From: CAZPKH01 sp964407165
GTDB lineage: Bacteria > Bacteroidota > Bacteroidia > Bacteroidales > Muribaculaceae
Assembly (NCBI GenBank): GCA_964407165.1
Contig: CAYOUJ010000010.1
Span: forward strand, 1-57,746
Reading direction: 5' to 3'
Length of the DNA stretch: 57,746 bases
Below are positions 8,362 through 17,039 of this stretch, in pieces. Under the pieces are notes generated by a model, which saw nothing but the letters and a program-made list of their open reading frames with translations, was not told the origin of the DNA and searched no databases. Each line of letters begins with the position of its first letter. The first letter of the stretch is position 1. A program made the translations under genes and the position numbers.

Positions 8362-9658
8362 TCAGCTGCATACCGTCACGGCCGACGAGGCCGCGCGCCT
8401 GATACGCTCGGGCGACCACGTGTATATCCAAGGCTCCACCTCCGTGCCGGAAACGCTCGTCGCCGCCATGACGCGCCGCGGCCACGAGTTGCGCGACGTC
8501 ACTCTGTATCAGGCTTTTGCCGTCACCCGTGGCGAGGCGCCTTATTGTCGGGAGGAGTTCAAGGACACGTTCCTGGTTGACTCCTTCTTTGTCAGCAACT
8601 CCGTGCGCCGCTACATCAACGAGGGGTACGGGACGATGACTCCGCGCTTCCTCGGCGAGGTGCCGGCGCTGTTCCGCGACGGCACGTGCCCTGTGGATGT
8701 GGCGCTTATCAACTGCTCGATGCCCAACGAGGAGGGGTACCTCAGCTTCGGCGTGTCGGCCGACCTGGCCACGTCGGCCGTGGAGTGTGCCGATCGTGTC
8801 ATTGCGCAGATAAACAGGCAGATGCCATTCAGCTACGGCGACCCGGTGGTTCACGTGAGCCGCCTGGCGGCCGCCGTGGAGGTCGACGAGCCGCTTGTTG
8901 AGGTGCCGACGACGGTGCCCACCCCCGAGGAGGTGAAGATCGGCGGGTACATTGCCGAACTTATCCCCGACGGAGCGACCTTGCAGATAGGCGTCGGCGG
9001 CATCCCAAACGCCGTCATTGCCGGGCTTAAGAACCACAAGCACTTGGGATTGCACACCGAGGCGATGACCGACGGCGTGCTGCCGTTGCTCGAGTCGGGC
9101 GTGATAGACAACTCGCAGAAGCGTGTCTATCCCGGCAAGTCGGTGGCCTCGCTCGCCCTGGGCTCGCGTCGCCTCTACGACTTCATGGACTATAACAAGG
9201 ATATCGTGTTCCGCGACGTCGCGTGGACCAACGACCCGGCGATAATCGCCCAGAATCCGCGAGTTATGTCCATCAACTCGTGCTTGGAGATAGACCTCAC
9301 GGGTCAGATTTGCGCCGACTCCATAGGCACGCGCATCTATTCGAGCGTCGGCGGCCAGCACGACTTCGTCTATGGCGCGTCGAAGAGCGAGGGTGGCCTG
9401 TCGTTCCTCGCCATGCTATCGACCACTAAACGTGGTGAAAACAAGATAAAGCCCATACTCACCCCCGGCTCGGGCGTGGTGACCACGCGCTTCCAGACCA
9501 ACTATGTGGTCACGGAGCACGGCGCCGTGAACCTGCGTGGGAAGAGCCTGGCCGAGCGCGCGCGGTTGCTTATCAGCGTCGCCGCCCCGCAGTTCCGCGA
9601 GGAGCTTGACCGCGCCGCCGCCGAGCGCTTCGGCTACAGCTACCTCCGCCTGAAGTAG
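8354..9658 (+). CDS. Acetyl-CoA hydrolase / family I CoA transferase
   Basis: The 434-aa product belongs to the acetyl-CoA hydrolase/4-hydroxybutyrate CoA-transferase family. It has the GVGGIPNAV loop and the HTEAMTDG segment, whose glutamate is the expected covalent CoA carrier. It starts inside the end of the aminotransferase gene (8-bp overlap), a strong sign of translational coupling. In this setting the likely job is to move CoA from an aryl-acetyl-CoA to acetate, giving the aryl acid and acetyl-CoA for ATP synthesis (inference). The alternative is a general acetate:acyl-CoA transferase. Confidence 0.88.
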   Translation: MSNQLHTVTADEAARLIRSGDHVYIQGSTSVPETLVAAMTRRGHELRDVTLYQAFAVTRGEAPYCREEFKDTFLVDSFFVSNSVRRYINEGYGTMTPRFLGEVPALFRDGTCPVDVALINCSMPNEEGYLSFGVSADLATSAVECADRVIAQINRQMPFSYGDPVVHVSRLAAAVEVDEPLVEVPTTVPTPEEVKIGGYIAELIPDGATLQIGVGGIPNAVIAGLKNHKHLGLHTEAMTDGVLPLLESGVIDNSQKRVYPGKSVASLALGSRRLYDFMDYNKDIVFRDVAWTNDPAIIAQNPRVMSINSCLEIDLTGQICADSIGTRIYSSVGGQHDFVYGASKSEGGLSFLAMLSTTKRGENKIKPILTPGSGVVTTRFQTNYVVTEHGAVNLRGKSLAERARLLISVAAPQFREELDRAAAERFGYSYLRLK

Positions 9659-9705
9659 CTCAAAGACAACAGATTACACGGATTCCACAGATTGTATTAA
9701 GCAAT

Positions 9706-10238
9706 TTGTGGCGGAGCCACAACTCTATTTGTTAACCCCACGCTTCAGCGTGGGGTTGTTATGCACCCTTACAGATGAGCGTGCCGGAGGCACGCCTCAA
9801 TGATAGACGCCTCCACAAAGGAGGATGTTGCAAAACAAAATTTCTTAAAGCAATCACTTATAAATTGTAAGCGATAATGAGGGCGTAGCCCTCAAATATG
9901 GTAGGGAGCGGGGCGGCGCCCTCGCGCCCCGAGCGGCCACCCACCGTCTCGACGGGTCGGGAAACAAGCGACCGCGTTAGCGGTCGAATTTACACATTTG
10001 CTGAACGATCGACCGCTAACGCGGCCCCGCATCTGTCGGGGAAATGTTCACCATGGGTGGCCGCGGGGCGCGTGGGCGCCGCCCCGCTCCTCTTGAGCCG
10101 CTCGGCGGCTCTGATTACGATTTGTTACTTTCGGTTACGTAATGATTTGTTTTGCAACACCCACTTGGAGGGGGAAAGGCTGTCTTAATCCCACGCTGAA
10201 GCGTGGGGTTAACAGAAGGAGTTGTGGCTCCGCCACAA
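9706..10238. repeat. 533-bp modular inverted repeat made of small hairpins
   Basis: This fills the gene gap 9659-10242 and holds no credible ORF. Outer arms 9706-9757 and 10187-10238 (52 nt each) are near-perfect inverted copies. Matching inner arms follow: GTTGCAAAACAAA at 9827 with its complement at 10146, the GC-rich 9907-9944 with 10054-10089, and 9972-9986 with 10010-10024 (exact). Most modules are themselves perfect hairpins: 9706-9722, 9734-9757, 9779-9795, 9878-9894, 9969-9986 and 10095-10111. The first and last could end transcription of the flanking operons. No transposase is present, so it may be a non-autonomous repeat element. Confidence 0.9.
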
Positions 10239-10242
10239 GCGA

Positions 10243-11286
10243 TCATATTGCAAATGCCTTACAGGTGAGGACGAGGAGGTAGCCGCCGGCGAGGAGCCAG
10301 ACGAAGAGGAGGGTGGCGAGGATGAAGGGCTTGGCGCCGGCCTGCTTGAACTTGTCGAAAGAGGTCTCTACGCCCAAGGCGGTCATGGCCATTGTCAGGC
10401 AGAATGTGCTGATGAAGTTGAGGGCTTCGGTGAGCCAAGAGGGGAGAGCGACGAGGCTGTTGAAGATGATGACTATGAGGAAGTTGATTGCAAACCAGGG
10501 GATTACAATTTTCTTCTTGCTGCCCTCCTTCGGCGTGTCACTGCTCTTGCGGTTGCCGGCCCAGAAGGCGAGGAGGATGAGGACGGGGACGAGCATCATC
10601 ACGCGTATCATCTTGACAATCATGCTTGTGGAGGCTGCTTCGGGACCCATGGCGTTACCGGCGCCGACCACATGGGCCACCTCGTGGACGGTAGCGCCGG
10701 TGTATATGCCCATCATGGAGGGGTCGAGGCCGAGGATGCCCATGCGGTCCATCACGGGGTAAAGGAACATGGCTAAAGTGCCGAAAATCACCACGGTAGA
10801 GACGGCAACGGCGGTCTTGTAGGGCTTTGCGCTGATGGCACCCTCGGCGCCGAGGACGGCGGCGGCGCCGCAGATGGCGCTACCGCAGGATGTCAGCAGG
10901 GTGATATCTTTGTCCATCTTCATCGTGCGGCCGATGAGGAGTCCCAGGCCGATGGTGGAGCAGACGATGATGGCGTCGATGATGACGGCGGCAATGCCGA
11001 CCTCGGCGACGTCGGTGAGCGTGAGGCGGAAGCCGTAAAGCACTATGCCTGTGCGGAGTATGCGCTTGGAGCAGAACTTGATGCCGGCGTTGCACGAGGC
11101 GGGGAGGGCTTGGCGCACCGGGAGGTTGGCGAAGATCATGCCGATGATGATGCCGACTATCATTGCGCTGATAGACACGGTGCGAAACCAGTCGAGTTCG
11201 GCTATGAGGGTGGAAAGAACGGCGAGGGCGAGCACTAGTCCGATGCCGAGCAGTTGTCCGATGAAGTTGTTATTTTTCAGAGTCAT
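10243..11286 (-). CDS. YeiH family membrane protein (UPF0324, putative sulfate exporter)
   Basis: The 347-aa integral inner-membrane protein has about ten hydrophobic segments. The family pattern is clear: TGIVLYGFRLTLTDV, the CGSAICGAAAV stretch and GATVHEVAHVVGAG. The family is annotated as a putative anion (sulfate-type) exporter, with no firm substrate. The stop lies 5 bp from the outer arm of the hairpin repeat. The start overlaps the HD-domain gene by 4 bp, so the two are co-translated. Confidence 0.88.
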   Translation of the reverse strand: MTLKNNNFIGQLLGIGLVLALAVLSTLIAELDWFRTVSISAMIVGIIIGMIFANLPVRQALPASCNAGIKFCSKRILRTGIVLYGFRLTLTDVAEVGIAAVIIDAIIVCSTIGLGLLIGRTMKMDKDITLLTSCGSAICGAAAVLGAEGAISAKPYKTAVAVSTVVIFGTLAMFLYPVMDRMGILGLDPSMMGIYTGATVHEVAHVVGAGNAMGPEAASTSMIVKMIRVMMLVPVLILLAFWAGNRKSSDTPKEGSKKKIVIPWFAINFLIVIIFNSLVALPSWLTEALNFISTFCLTMAMTALGVETSFDKFKQAGAKPFILATLLFVWLLAGGYLLVLTCKAFAI

Positions 11287-11825
11287 AGGGGGTTAAATTC
11301 AGCGTTTAGTTTGTCGAAGCGGTCGAGGGAGTCGGTGCCGAAGCGTGCCATCTGGCGGCGGACGCTCTCGAGGGGCTTGCGGTCGGGCGAGCCGCTCTTG
11401 GAGTAGAACTTGTCAGCATAGCATATCAGCCGTTCGATCTGTGTCTCAGGGAGATAGTCAACCTCGGGGATGGGCAGGCGCTGCGCGCGCACCTCGTCGG
11501 CGGTGATGCCGGAGCCGGTGTGTCGCTCGGCGACGCGGGCTATCTCCTCGGGCGCGCCGGCCTCGCGGAGCAGGCGCGCGCCTTCGACGCCGTGGGCGAT
11601 GTAGGGGAGGGTGCCGCGGCACTCTATCGAGGGTGCGTCGCAGCGGAATATGCCGATGTCGTGGAGCATGGCCGCGGCCTCAACCGTCTGTGGGTCAATG
11701 GGGTGTGGCAAGCGTGCGTTAAGCTCGAGGGCATAGTCGGCCACGGCGCGGCAATGTGACATATAAATATCCCGCAGGGGCGAACCCGCGGGATAATATT
11801 GGTCGATAATGTGCTGATAGTTCAT
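11283..11825 (-). CDS. HD-domain phosphohydrolase, uncharacterised
   Basis: The 180-aa product has an HD motif (AAMLHDIGIF), an upstream SHCRAVADYA histidine and a downstream AHGVEGARLL segment, together a small metal-binding HD domain. Such proteins hydrolyse phosphate bonds in nucleotides or related compounds; the substrate here is unknown. It is the first gene of a two-gene unit with the YeiH-like transporter (4-bp overlap). Confidence 0.83.
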   Translation of the reverse strand: MNYQHIIDQYYPAGSPLRDIYMSHCRAVADYALELNARLPHPIDPQTVEAAAMLHDIGIFRCDAPSIECRGTLPYIAHGVEGARLLREAGAPEEIARVAERHTGSGITADEVRAQRLPIPEVDYLPETQIERLICYADKFYSKSGSPDRKPLESVRRQMARFGTDSLDRFDKLNAEFNPL

Positions 11826-11864
11826 GTAAGATAAACGCTCGGGAGTGTGCGTTTATTGCGCGGG

Positions 11865-12887
11865 TCAGTCAAGAACGGTGTTCCAGCCGTGCTCGTCGGG
11901 CTCGTCGCCGAGCTGAATGGCGCGGAGCTTGTTGTAGAGCTGAGTGGTTATGGGCCCGGGCTTGCCGTCGCGGGCGATGACGTATTTCGCGCCGGTGTCG
12001 AGGTCGTCGATCTCGCCCACGGGTGAGCATACGGCGGCGGTGCCGCAGGCCGAGGCCTCCTGGACGTCAGCGAGTTCGTCGATGGTGATCTGACGGCACT
12101 CGACGGGAATGCCGAGGTCGTGTGCGAGTTGCTGGAGGCTCATGTTGGTGATGGAGGGGAGGATTGACTCCGACTTGGGGGTGATGTAGACGCCGTCTTT
12201 GATTGCGAAGAAGTTTGCGGGACCGCACTCGTCGAGGTATTTCTTCTCCTTTGGGTCGAGGAATAGGACGGCGGAGTAGCCCTTGGAGTGGGCCATCTCT
12301 CCGGCGTTGAGGCTTGCGGCATAGTTGCCGCCGACCTTGAAGGCACCGGTGCCCTTGGGCGCCACGCGGTCATACTGGCGTGATATGCAGATGTTTGTGG
12401 GTTTGAAGCCGGACTTGAAGTATGGGCCGACGGGGCTGACGAGCACAATGAAGCAGTATTCGTCGGCGCGGCTGACTCCCACGCGGGGACTGATGCCGAT
12501 CTCGATGGGACGGATGTAGAGCGAGGCGCCGGTGCCGTATGGGGGCACGAAGCGCTCGTTGAGCTGCACGGCCTTGATGCACATCTCCTCGAACTTCTCG
12601 ATTGGCAGAGGCTCCATGTCGATGCCGATGGCGGAGCGCTGGATGCGCTTGGCGTTCTCGACGAGGCGGAAGATGCGTATCTTGCCGTCTTTGCCGCGGA
12701 AGGCCTTGAGGCCCTCGAAGCACTCCTGGCCGTAATGGAGGGCGGTGGCTGCGATGTGCAGGTTTATGTACTCGGAGCTTGAGACCTCAATCTCGCCCCA
12801 TTTGCCGTCGCGGAAGTAGCAACGGACGTTGTAGTCGGTGGGCATGTAACCGAACACGAGGCTGCCCCAATCGATGTCTTTTTCCAT
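11865..12887 (-). CDS. ilvE: Branched-chain amino-acid aminotransferase
   Basis: The 340-aa fold type IV aminotransferase carries out the last step of Leu/Ile/Val synthesis and the first of their breakdown. Seen: HYGQECFEGLKAFRG near residue 55, YIRPIEIG, the FKVGGNYAAS segment that should carry the PLP lysine, and the C-terminal EASACGTAA phosphate-binding loop. Length and motifs match the bacterial BCAT type of about 340 aa. A promoter lies at 12937-12967. Confidence 0.95.
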   Translation of the reverse strand: MEKDIDWGSLVFGYMPTDYNVRCYFRDGKWGEIEVSSSEYINLHIAATALHYGQECFEGLKAFRGKDGKIRIFRLVENAKRIQRSAIGIDMEPLPIEKFEEMCIKAVQLNERFVPPYGTGASLYIRPIEIGISPRVGVSRADEYCFIVLVSPVGPYFKSGFKPTNICISRQYDRVAPKGTGAFKVGGNYAASLNAGEMAHSKGYSAVLFLDPKEKKYLDECGPANFFAIKDGVYITPKSESILPSITNMSLQQLAHDLGIPVECRQITIDELADVQEASACGTAAVCSPVGEIDDLDTGAKYVIARDGKPGPITTQLYNKLRAIQLGDEPDEHGWNTVLD

Positions 12888-12936
12888 GTTTTATAGAGTT
12901 AAGTGTTAATTTGCTTATTGGGTTAACAGAGATGCA

Positions 12937-12967
12937 CAAATTTAGGTATAAAAAATATGTTGGCAAA
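12937..12967 (-). promoter_or_regulatory. Promoter of ilvE
   Basis: On the minus strand, TTTG (12964-12967) and TAAATTTG (12937-12944) are 19 bp apart. The leader would be about 45 nt. No attenuator-like leader peptide was recognised. Confidence 0.65.
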
Positions 12968-13024
12968 ATAATTTCGACGAAAAATTATGTGGTGTCTTTT
13001 TGGGGTTTGATTGAAATTTTATTG

Positions 13025-13126
13025 TAATGATAAATGATTAATAATGAATGATAAATAGTGAATTAAATGTTGATTCGGCATGGGTTTGGTGTCAATTTAT
13101 CATTAATTATTTAAAATTTATCATTA
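13025..13126 (-). terminator. AT-rich repeat-word hairpin downstream of comF
   Basis: TAATGATAAAT (13025-13035) and AATGATAAAT (13047-13056) on the left pair with ATTTATCATT (13095-13104) and ATTTATCATTA (13116-13126) on the right, giving two stem blocks around a 38-nt loop. It lies between the comF stop and the ilvE promoter and probably ends the prmC-recX-comF transcript. Confidence 0.5.
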
Positions 13127-13159
13127 CCGGCTGATTTTTAGTAAATTCCAGCTTTTGGG

Positions 13160-13888
13160 TTAGTAATTGTTGAAGGTGGTTGCGGCCAGGGTCATCGCGC
13201 TGATGGTGATGTCGGGACGGCCGGAGGGGAGCAGGGGCACCTCGGCGGCGATGGCGGCCATGCAGGCGTGGATGGTGGCGCCAGTGGTGAGGATGTCGTC
13301 AACGATGAGCACGTGCTTCCCGGCTAACGATGATGCGTTTACTGCGCGGTAGACACCGCGCACGTTCTCCCGGCGCTCCTTTTGGCTCATGCGGGTCTGC
13401 GACGAGTGGCGCCGCGCGCGCAGGTGCTCGACCATGGGTATGCCGGTCATCTTGCTGACGGTCTGAGCGATGACCACGCTCTGGTTGAAACCGCGGCGAT
13501 GGCGCTTGGCCCAGTGCATCGGCACCGGCACCACCACGTCGATGCCGTAGAAGAATCCGTCGGGTCGTATTTCGTTGACGTAAGTCTCTGTCAGATAGCG
13601 TATGAGCGACGGCTTATGGCGGTATTTGCCGGAGCGTATCAGTTCGGCGTAGGGACTCTCGGTGTTGTACCAGAACCATGAGCCGACGCGGTCGAGGGGA
13701 ATGTGTATGTCAAGAAGACGCTCTTGGAGGGGCGACATGGGCATGTAGTGCATGTTGATGCGCGGGAGATTGTATGCGCACTCAAGGCACATTCCCACCT
13801 CTCCGGGCACCAAGGCGCGGCCGCATACCTCGCAAAGTCGCGGATATACGGCGTCGAGTACGGCTGATGCCCAGGCTTTCAGTCCCAT
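13160..13888 (-). CDS. comF: ComF-family phosphoribosyltransferase-like protein
   Basis: The 242-aa product has an N-terminal zinc ribbon (CEVCGRAL, then CLECAY, about residues 18-39) and a C-terminal PRTase domain with the PRPP-loop motif VLIVDDILTTGATI. The family (ComFC/GntX) is linked to DNA uptake in naturally competent bacteria, but its biochemical role is unclear and many non-competent Bacteroidota have it. It overlaps recX by 10 bp as the last gene of prmC-recX-comF. Confidence 0.92.
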   Translation of the reverse strand: MGLKAWASAVLDAVYPRLCEVCGRALVPGEVGMCLECAYNLPRINMHYMPMSPLQERLLDIHIPLDRVGSWFWYNTESPYAELIRSGKYRHKPSLIRYLTETYVNEIRPDGFFYGIDVVVPVPMHWAKRHRRGFNQSVVIAQTVSKMTGIPMVEHLRARRHSSQTRMSQKERRENVRGVYRAVNASSLAGKHVLIVDDILTTGATIHACMAAIAAEVPLLPSGRPDITISAMTLAATTFNNY

Positions 13889-14364
13889 ACGCTCGCGTCC
13901 TCCAAAGTGTCGATTATCAGCGTCGGCTCGAAGCCGCGACCTGCGAGACGCCGCAACGCCTTGTCGCGCACTTCGCGTCGGTCACTACAATTCTTTGACA
14001 ATGACTTTATTAGCGCTTTTGTCAGGTCGTGGAGATGCTTGGTGTACACATCGGGGGCGATGGTCTCCATGGCCCCGGCTATGATTTCGGGAGCTATTCG
14101 CTTGGCATACAGGCCGGTGCGTATCTTGTGGCGCCCCCAGGCGTTGAAGCGGAACTTGTCGATGACGTAGGCGCGGGCAAACCGGGCGTCGTCGACAAAT
14201 CTGGCGTCGATGAGCGCGTCGATGATATGGTCTGAATCAGAGGTACGTATGCCCCAACGGAGGAGCTTCTGGCGCAGATCGAACGTGCACTGCTCCGAGC
14301 GGGCGCAGAGGTCTTCGAGATGGGCCTGCGCGTTTTCCGGCGATATGGGCTTCTTGGGCTTCAT
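13879..14364 (-). CDS. recX: RecX-family regulatory protein
   Basis: The 161-aa helical product has the RecX three-helix repeats, e.g. CTFDLRQKLLRWGI, then a DARFVDDARFARAYV segment and ARGFEPTLIIDTL. RecX binds and limits RecA filaments. It overlaps prmC by 4 bp and comF by 10 bp, so all three are translationally linked. recA is not in this window. Confidence 0.9.
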   Translation of the reverse strand: MKPKKPISPENAQAHLEDLCARSEQCTFDLRQKLLRWGIRTSDSDHIIDALIDARFVDDARFARAYVIDKFRFNAWGRHKIRTGLYAKRIAPEIIAGAMETIAPDVYTKHLHDLTKALIKSLSKNCSDRREVRDKALRRLAGRGFEPTLIIDTLEDASVWD

Positions 14365-15215
14365 CTGTCAGGTTTAGTGGCTGTTAAGAAACGGTTGAGA
14401 CCCTGAAAATCGCGTATCAGCTCGACGTCTGTAAAGCCTGCGTCTATGGTCTCACGGCGCAAGTCGCTGGCGTGCAGGGGATTTATTTCATAGTATAGCC
14501 GTCCTCCGGGGCTGAGTGCCACGATGGCGCAGGCGTTGATGGCGCGGTAGAAGATTAGGGGGGCTTTGTCGCTGACAAAAAGCGCGGTATCCGGCTCATA
14601 GCGGAGCACGTTCGGCTCCATCGCGGCCTTTTCCGACTCGTCGATGTAGGGAGGGTTGCTGACGATGATGTCGTAACTCTCGGGCGCAGGCGTCATGGTA
14701 AGCGCATCTGACACGTTTACTGTCACTTTGGCTTTCAGGCGCGAGGCGTTCTCACGCGCAGTGGCTACGGCCTCGGGGCTGATGTCTATGGCTGTGACCT
14801 GCGGAAAGCGCAGGCGCAAGGCGAGGGTGCAGGCGATGCACCCGGAGCCGGTGCCCACATCGAGCACGCGCAAATCGGAGCGGTTACCGGCCGTATCAGC
14901 AATGATGTCAACGAGTTGAGCCGTCTCCGGGCGGGGGATGAGTGTGGCGGGGTTGACCTTGAATGTGTATCCGGCAAACGAGGCCATGCCGGTGACGTAT
15001 TGCACGGGCTCGTAGGTTATTAGCCGCGTCATCATGCGCTCGACTGTGGTGGCGAGGAAGTCGGAGGCTTCGGTGTCGGCGTGGAGCAGGAGGTAGACCT
15101 CGTCATGGCCTGTGACGTGCTCCATAACCATACGCGCAATGGCGCGCGCCTCGCCAACGGGATAGATGGTGGCGAGGCGTGCGGCAATGTCGCGCTGCAG
15201 CCGGCTTAAAGTCAT
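14361..15215 (-). CDS. prmC: Release factor glutamine methyltransferase
   Basis: Methylates the GGQ glutamine of release factors RF1 and RF2 using SAM. Seen: a helical N-terminal substrate domain (about 1-90), the SAM loop VLDVGTGSGCIA near residue 118, and the catalytic NPPYI motif near 186. At 284 aa it is normal size. Its promoter -7 box ends 4 bp before the ATG, so the mRNA may be leaderless. Confidence 0.95.
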   Translation of the reverse strand: MTLSRLQRDIAARLATIYPVGEARAIARMVMEHVTGHDEVYLLLHADTEASDFLATTVERMMTRLITYEPVQYVTGMASFAGYTFKVNPATLIPRPETAQLVDIIADTAGNRSDLRVLDVGTGSGCIACTLALRLRFPQVTAIDISPEAVATARENASRLKAKVTVNVSDALTMTPAPESYDIIVSNPPYIDESEKAAMEPNVLRYEPDTALFVSDKAPLIFYRAINACAIVALSPGGRLYYEINPLHASDLRRETIDAGFTDVELIRDFQGLNRFLTATKPDR

Positions 15216-15219
15216 ACTG

Positions 15220-15249
15220 CAAAGTTACGCAAAATTTCGGCAATACAAA
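15220..15249 (-). promoter_or_regulatory. Promoter of prmC-recX-comF, very close to the start codon
   Basis: On the minus strand, TTTG (15246-15249) and TAACTTTG (15220-15227) are 18 bp apart. Only CAGT separates the -7 box from the ATG at 15215, so transcription should begin at or beside the start codon. Confidence 0.6.
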
Positions 15250-15259
15250 AAGATTTGCC

Positions 15260-15724
15260 TTAGTCCTCTATCGAGGCGGGAGGCTCGATGGTACCGCCCG
15301 GGGTGCCACCGGCGGGTATGTCGCTTGCCGAGCTGACTATCTGCATGGGGAGCGTGATCAGGGCGACGGCGGGGGTGCAGTCGACCTCGAGCACATTGGC
15401 GCGGATCTGGATAACATGTGTGCCGACGCTGTAATATTGTGTCTGGAAGGCTGCGGTGAACGGCTCGACGATGGTGCTTCCGGCGGGGATGCCGTCCCAG
15501 AAGTAGCTGACGCCTGCGATGGCCGCGGTGTGCTTGGAGTTGACAGGGGTGACGGTGACGCCGGTGATGGCGAGGGTATCTCCCTGCACGGCGTAGAGGG
15601 TGCCGTCGACGTTGGTCGCGCCCTCGTAACTTACTTTGAAATTGACGTTTGGCAGGTCGTCGTCGCTACACGAGGCGAGTATCATCAGCGGCAGGGCCAG
15701 GAGTGCTAATAGTAACTTTTTCAT
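15260..15724 (-). CDS. Lipoprotein with Ig-like fold candidate, unknown function
   Basis: I start it at the ATG 15722-15724, because from there the sequence MKKLLLALLALPLMILASC is a proper lipoprotein signal with lipobox LASC. An in-frame ATG 42 bp upstream would add a non-signal extension. After the anchor comes an acidic spacer (SDDD) and a beta-rich domain of about 100 residues with a SYFWDG strand, resembling a single Ig/PKD-like domain, then a Gly/Pro-rich tail. No operon partner or enzymatic motif is seen. Confidence 0.75.
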   Translation of the reverse strand: MKKLLLALLALPLMILASCSDDDLPNVNFKVSYEGATNVDGTLYAVQGDTLAITGVTVTPVNSKHTAAIAGVSYFWDGIPAGSTIVEPFTAAFQTQYYSVGTHVIQIRANVLEVDCTPAVALITLPMQIVSSASDIPAGGTPGGTIEPPASIED

Positions 15725-15805
15725 GACGTTGCGGTTTTGTTGGGGTTGTTTATACTTATATAACAACGGAGTGGGGTGATTGTTTAACGTTAATTATCAC
15801 AGAAT

Positions 15806-15840
15806 TTTGCGAGAGATATGAATAAATTTCACTAAATTTG
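15806..15840 (+). promoter_or_regulatory. Promoter of the alcohol dehydrogenase gene
   Basis: TTTG (15806-15809) and TAAATTTG (15833-15840), 23 bp apart, end 29 bp before the ATG. The spacing is at the long end of the consensus. Confidence 0.55.
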
Positions 15841-15869
15841 CCGCGTCGAAAAAACGATTTCTAAGGAAT

Positions 15870-17039
15870 ATGGAAAATTTCACGTATTGGGCGCCGACGA
15901 AGTATGTCTTCGGCCGCGGTGTCGAGGAGCAGACTGGAGCCTTGGCCAAGGCCTCCGGGATGCATCGCGTGCTTATAGTATATGGTAAAGGGTCGGTGGT
16001 GCGCAGCGGCTTGCTCTACCGCGTGAAGCGATATCTCGATGCCGAGCGCATCCAGCATATCGACCTCGGCGGCGTCGAGCCAAATCCCATCGACCGCCGT
16101 GTGTATGAGGGGATTGAGCTGGCGCGCCGCAACGGCGTCGACAGCGTGATAGCCGTGGGCGGCGGCAGTGCCATCGACACGGCCAAGGCCATCGCCGCGG
16201 GCACTGTCTACGACGGCGACTTCTGGGATTTTTACGCCGGTAAGGCCACGGTTGAGAACGCGCTGCCCGTCGGGGTTGTGCTCACCATCCCCGCCGCGGG
16301 GAGCGAAGGCTCGGGCAACTCCGTGATTACCAAGGTTGAAGGCAAGCACAAGATAAGCCTGCGCACCGACTACTGGCTTCGTCCGAAGTGGGCGGTGATG
16401 GACCCGGTGCTGACGTTCACGCTGCCGCCGTTCCAGACCGCGTGCGGCATCGCAGACATGATGGCGCACATCATGGAGCGCTATTTCTCACCCAGTCAGG
16501 AAGTTGAGACCACCGACCGGATAGGGGAGGGGGTTCTTAAGGCCATCATCGAGGAGGCTCCCAAGGTGATGAAAGACCCTGAAAATTACGATGCGCGCGC
16601 CAACATAATGTGGGCCGGCACGCTTGCCCACAATGGCATCTGCGGCTGCGGGCGTCGCGAGGACTGGGTTAGCCATTTCATGGAGCATGAAATCTCGGCC
16701 GTCTACGGCGTGACGCACGGCGCGGGTCTGGCCGTGGTATTCCCCGCGTGGCTGCGCTATATGGCTGACTGTCAGCCTGCCAAAGTGGCACAGTTTGCAC
16801 GGCGAGTGTTCGATGTGGTTGAGTCAGACGACCATGCTGCCGCAATCGAAGGTATCCGACGACTGGTGGCATTCTTCCGCAGCCTGAGGTTGCCCGTGAC
16901 GTTCAGCGAGCTTGGCGTGGAAAATCCTGATATTCCGCTGCTTGTGGAGAAACTCCACGAGAACAAGGGTGACGTGATAGGCGGCTACCGTCGTCTGACG
17001 GCCACTGATACTGAGGAGATTTACAAACTGATGCTGTGA
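15870..17039 (+). CDS. Iron-containing NAD(P)H-dependent alcohol dehydrogenase (BdhA/YqhD-like)
   Basis: The 389-aa group III dehydrogenase reduces aldehydes to alcohols or the reverse in the cytoplasm. Seen: VGGGSAIDTAKAIA near residue 93, the nucleotide-binding loop; PAAGSEGSGN; and histidines in MMAHIMERY and THGAGLAVVFPAW that should bind the metal. It resembles butanol dehydrogenase-like proteins, and the true substrate is unknown. Its stop overlaps the start of the next gene (TGATG). Confidence 0.92.
   Translation: MENFTYWAPTKYVFGRGVEEQTGALAKASGMHRVLIVYGKGSVVRSGLLYRVKRYLDAERIQHIDLGGVEPNPIDRRVYEGIELARRNGVDSVIAVGGGSAIDTAKAIAAGTVYDGDFWDFYAGKATVENALPVGVVLTIPAAGSEGSGNSVITKVEGKHKISLRTDYWLRPKWAVMDPVLTFTLPPFQTACGIADMMAHIMERYFSPSQEVETTDRIGEGVLKAIIEEAPKVMKDPENYDARANIMWAGTLAHNGICGCGRREDWVSHFMEHEISAVYGVTHGAGLAVVFPAWLRYMADCQPAKVAQFARRVFDVVESDDHAAAIEGIRRLVAFFRSLRLPVTFSELGVENPDIPLLVEKLHENKGDVIGGYRRLTATDTEEIYKLML

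Noticed and set aside
9898..10188. 96-codon open frame in the hairpin region
   Set aside because: It runs through paired palindromic arms, has no domain-like composition, and no promoter precedes it.
9706..10238. CRISPR array
   Set aside because: No direct repeats of constant length with unique spacers; the repeats are inverted and variable, and no cas genes are near.
10243..11825. YeiH-HD pair as a novel signalling system
   Set aside because: Overlap shows co-expression only; both are common uncharacterised families and nothing else supports a shared function.
13160..15215. comF as evidence of natural competence
   Set aside because: ComF-type genes are common in non-competent Bacteroidota, and no other uptake gene is present here.
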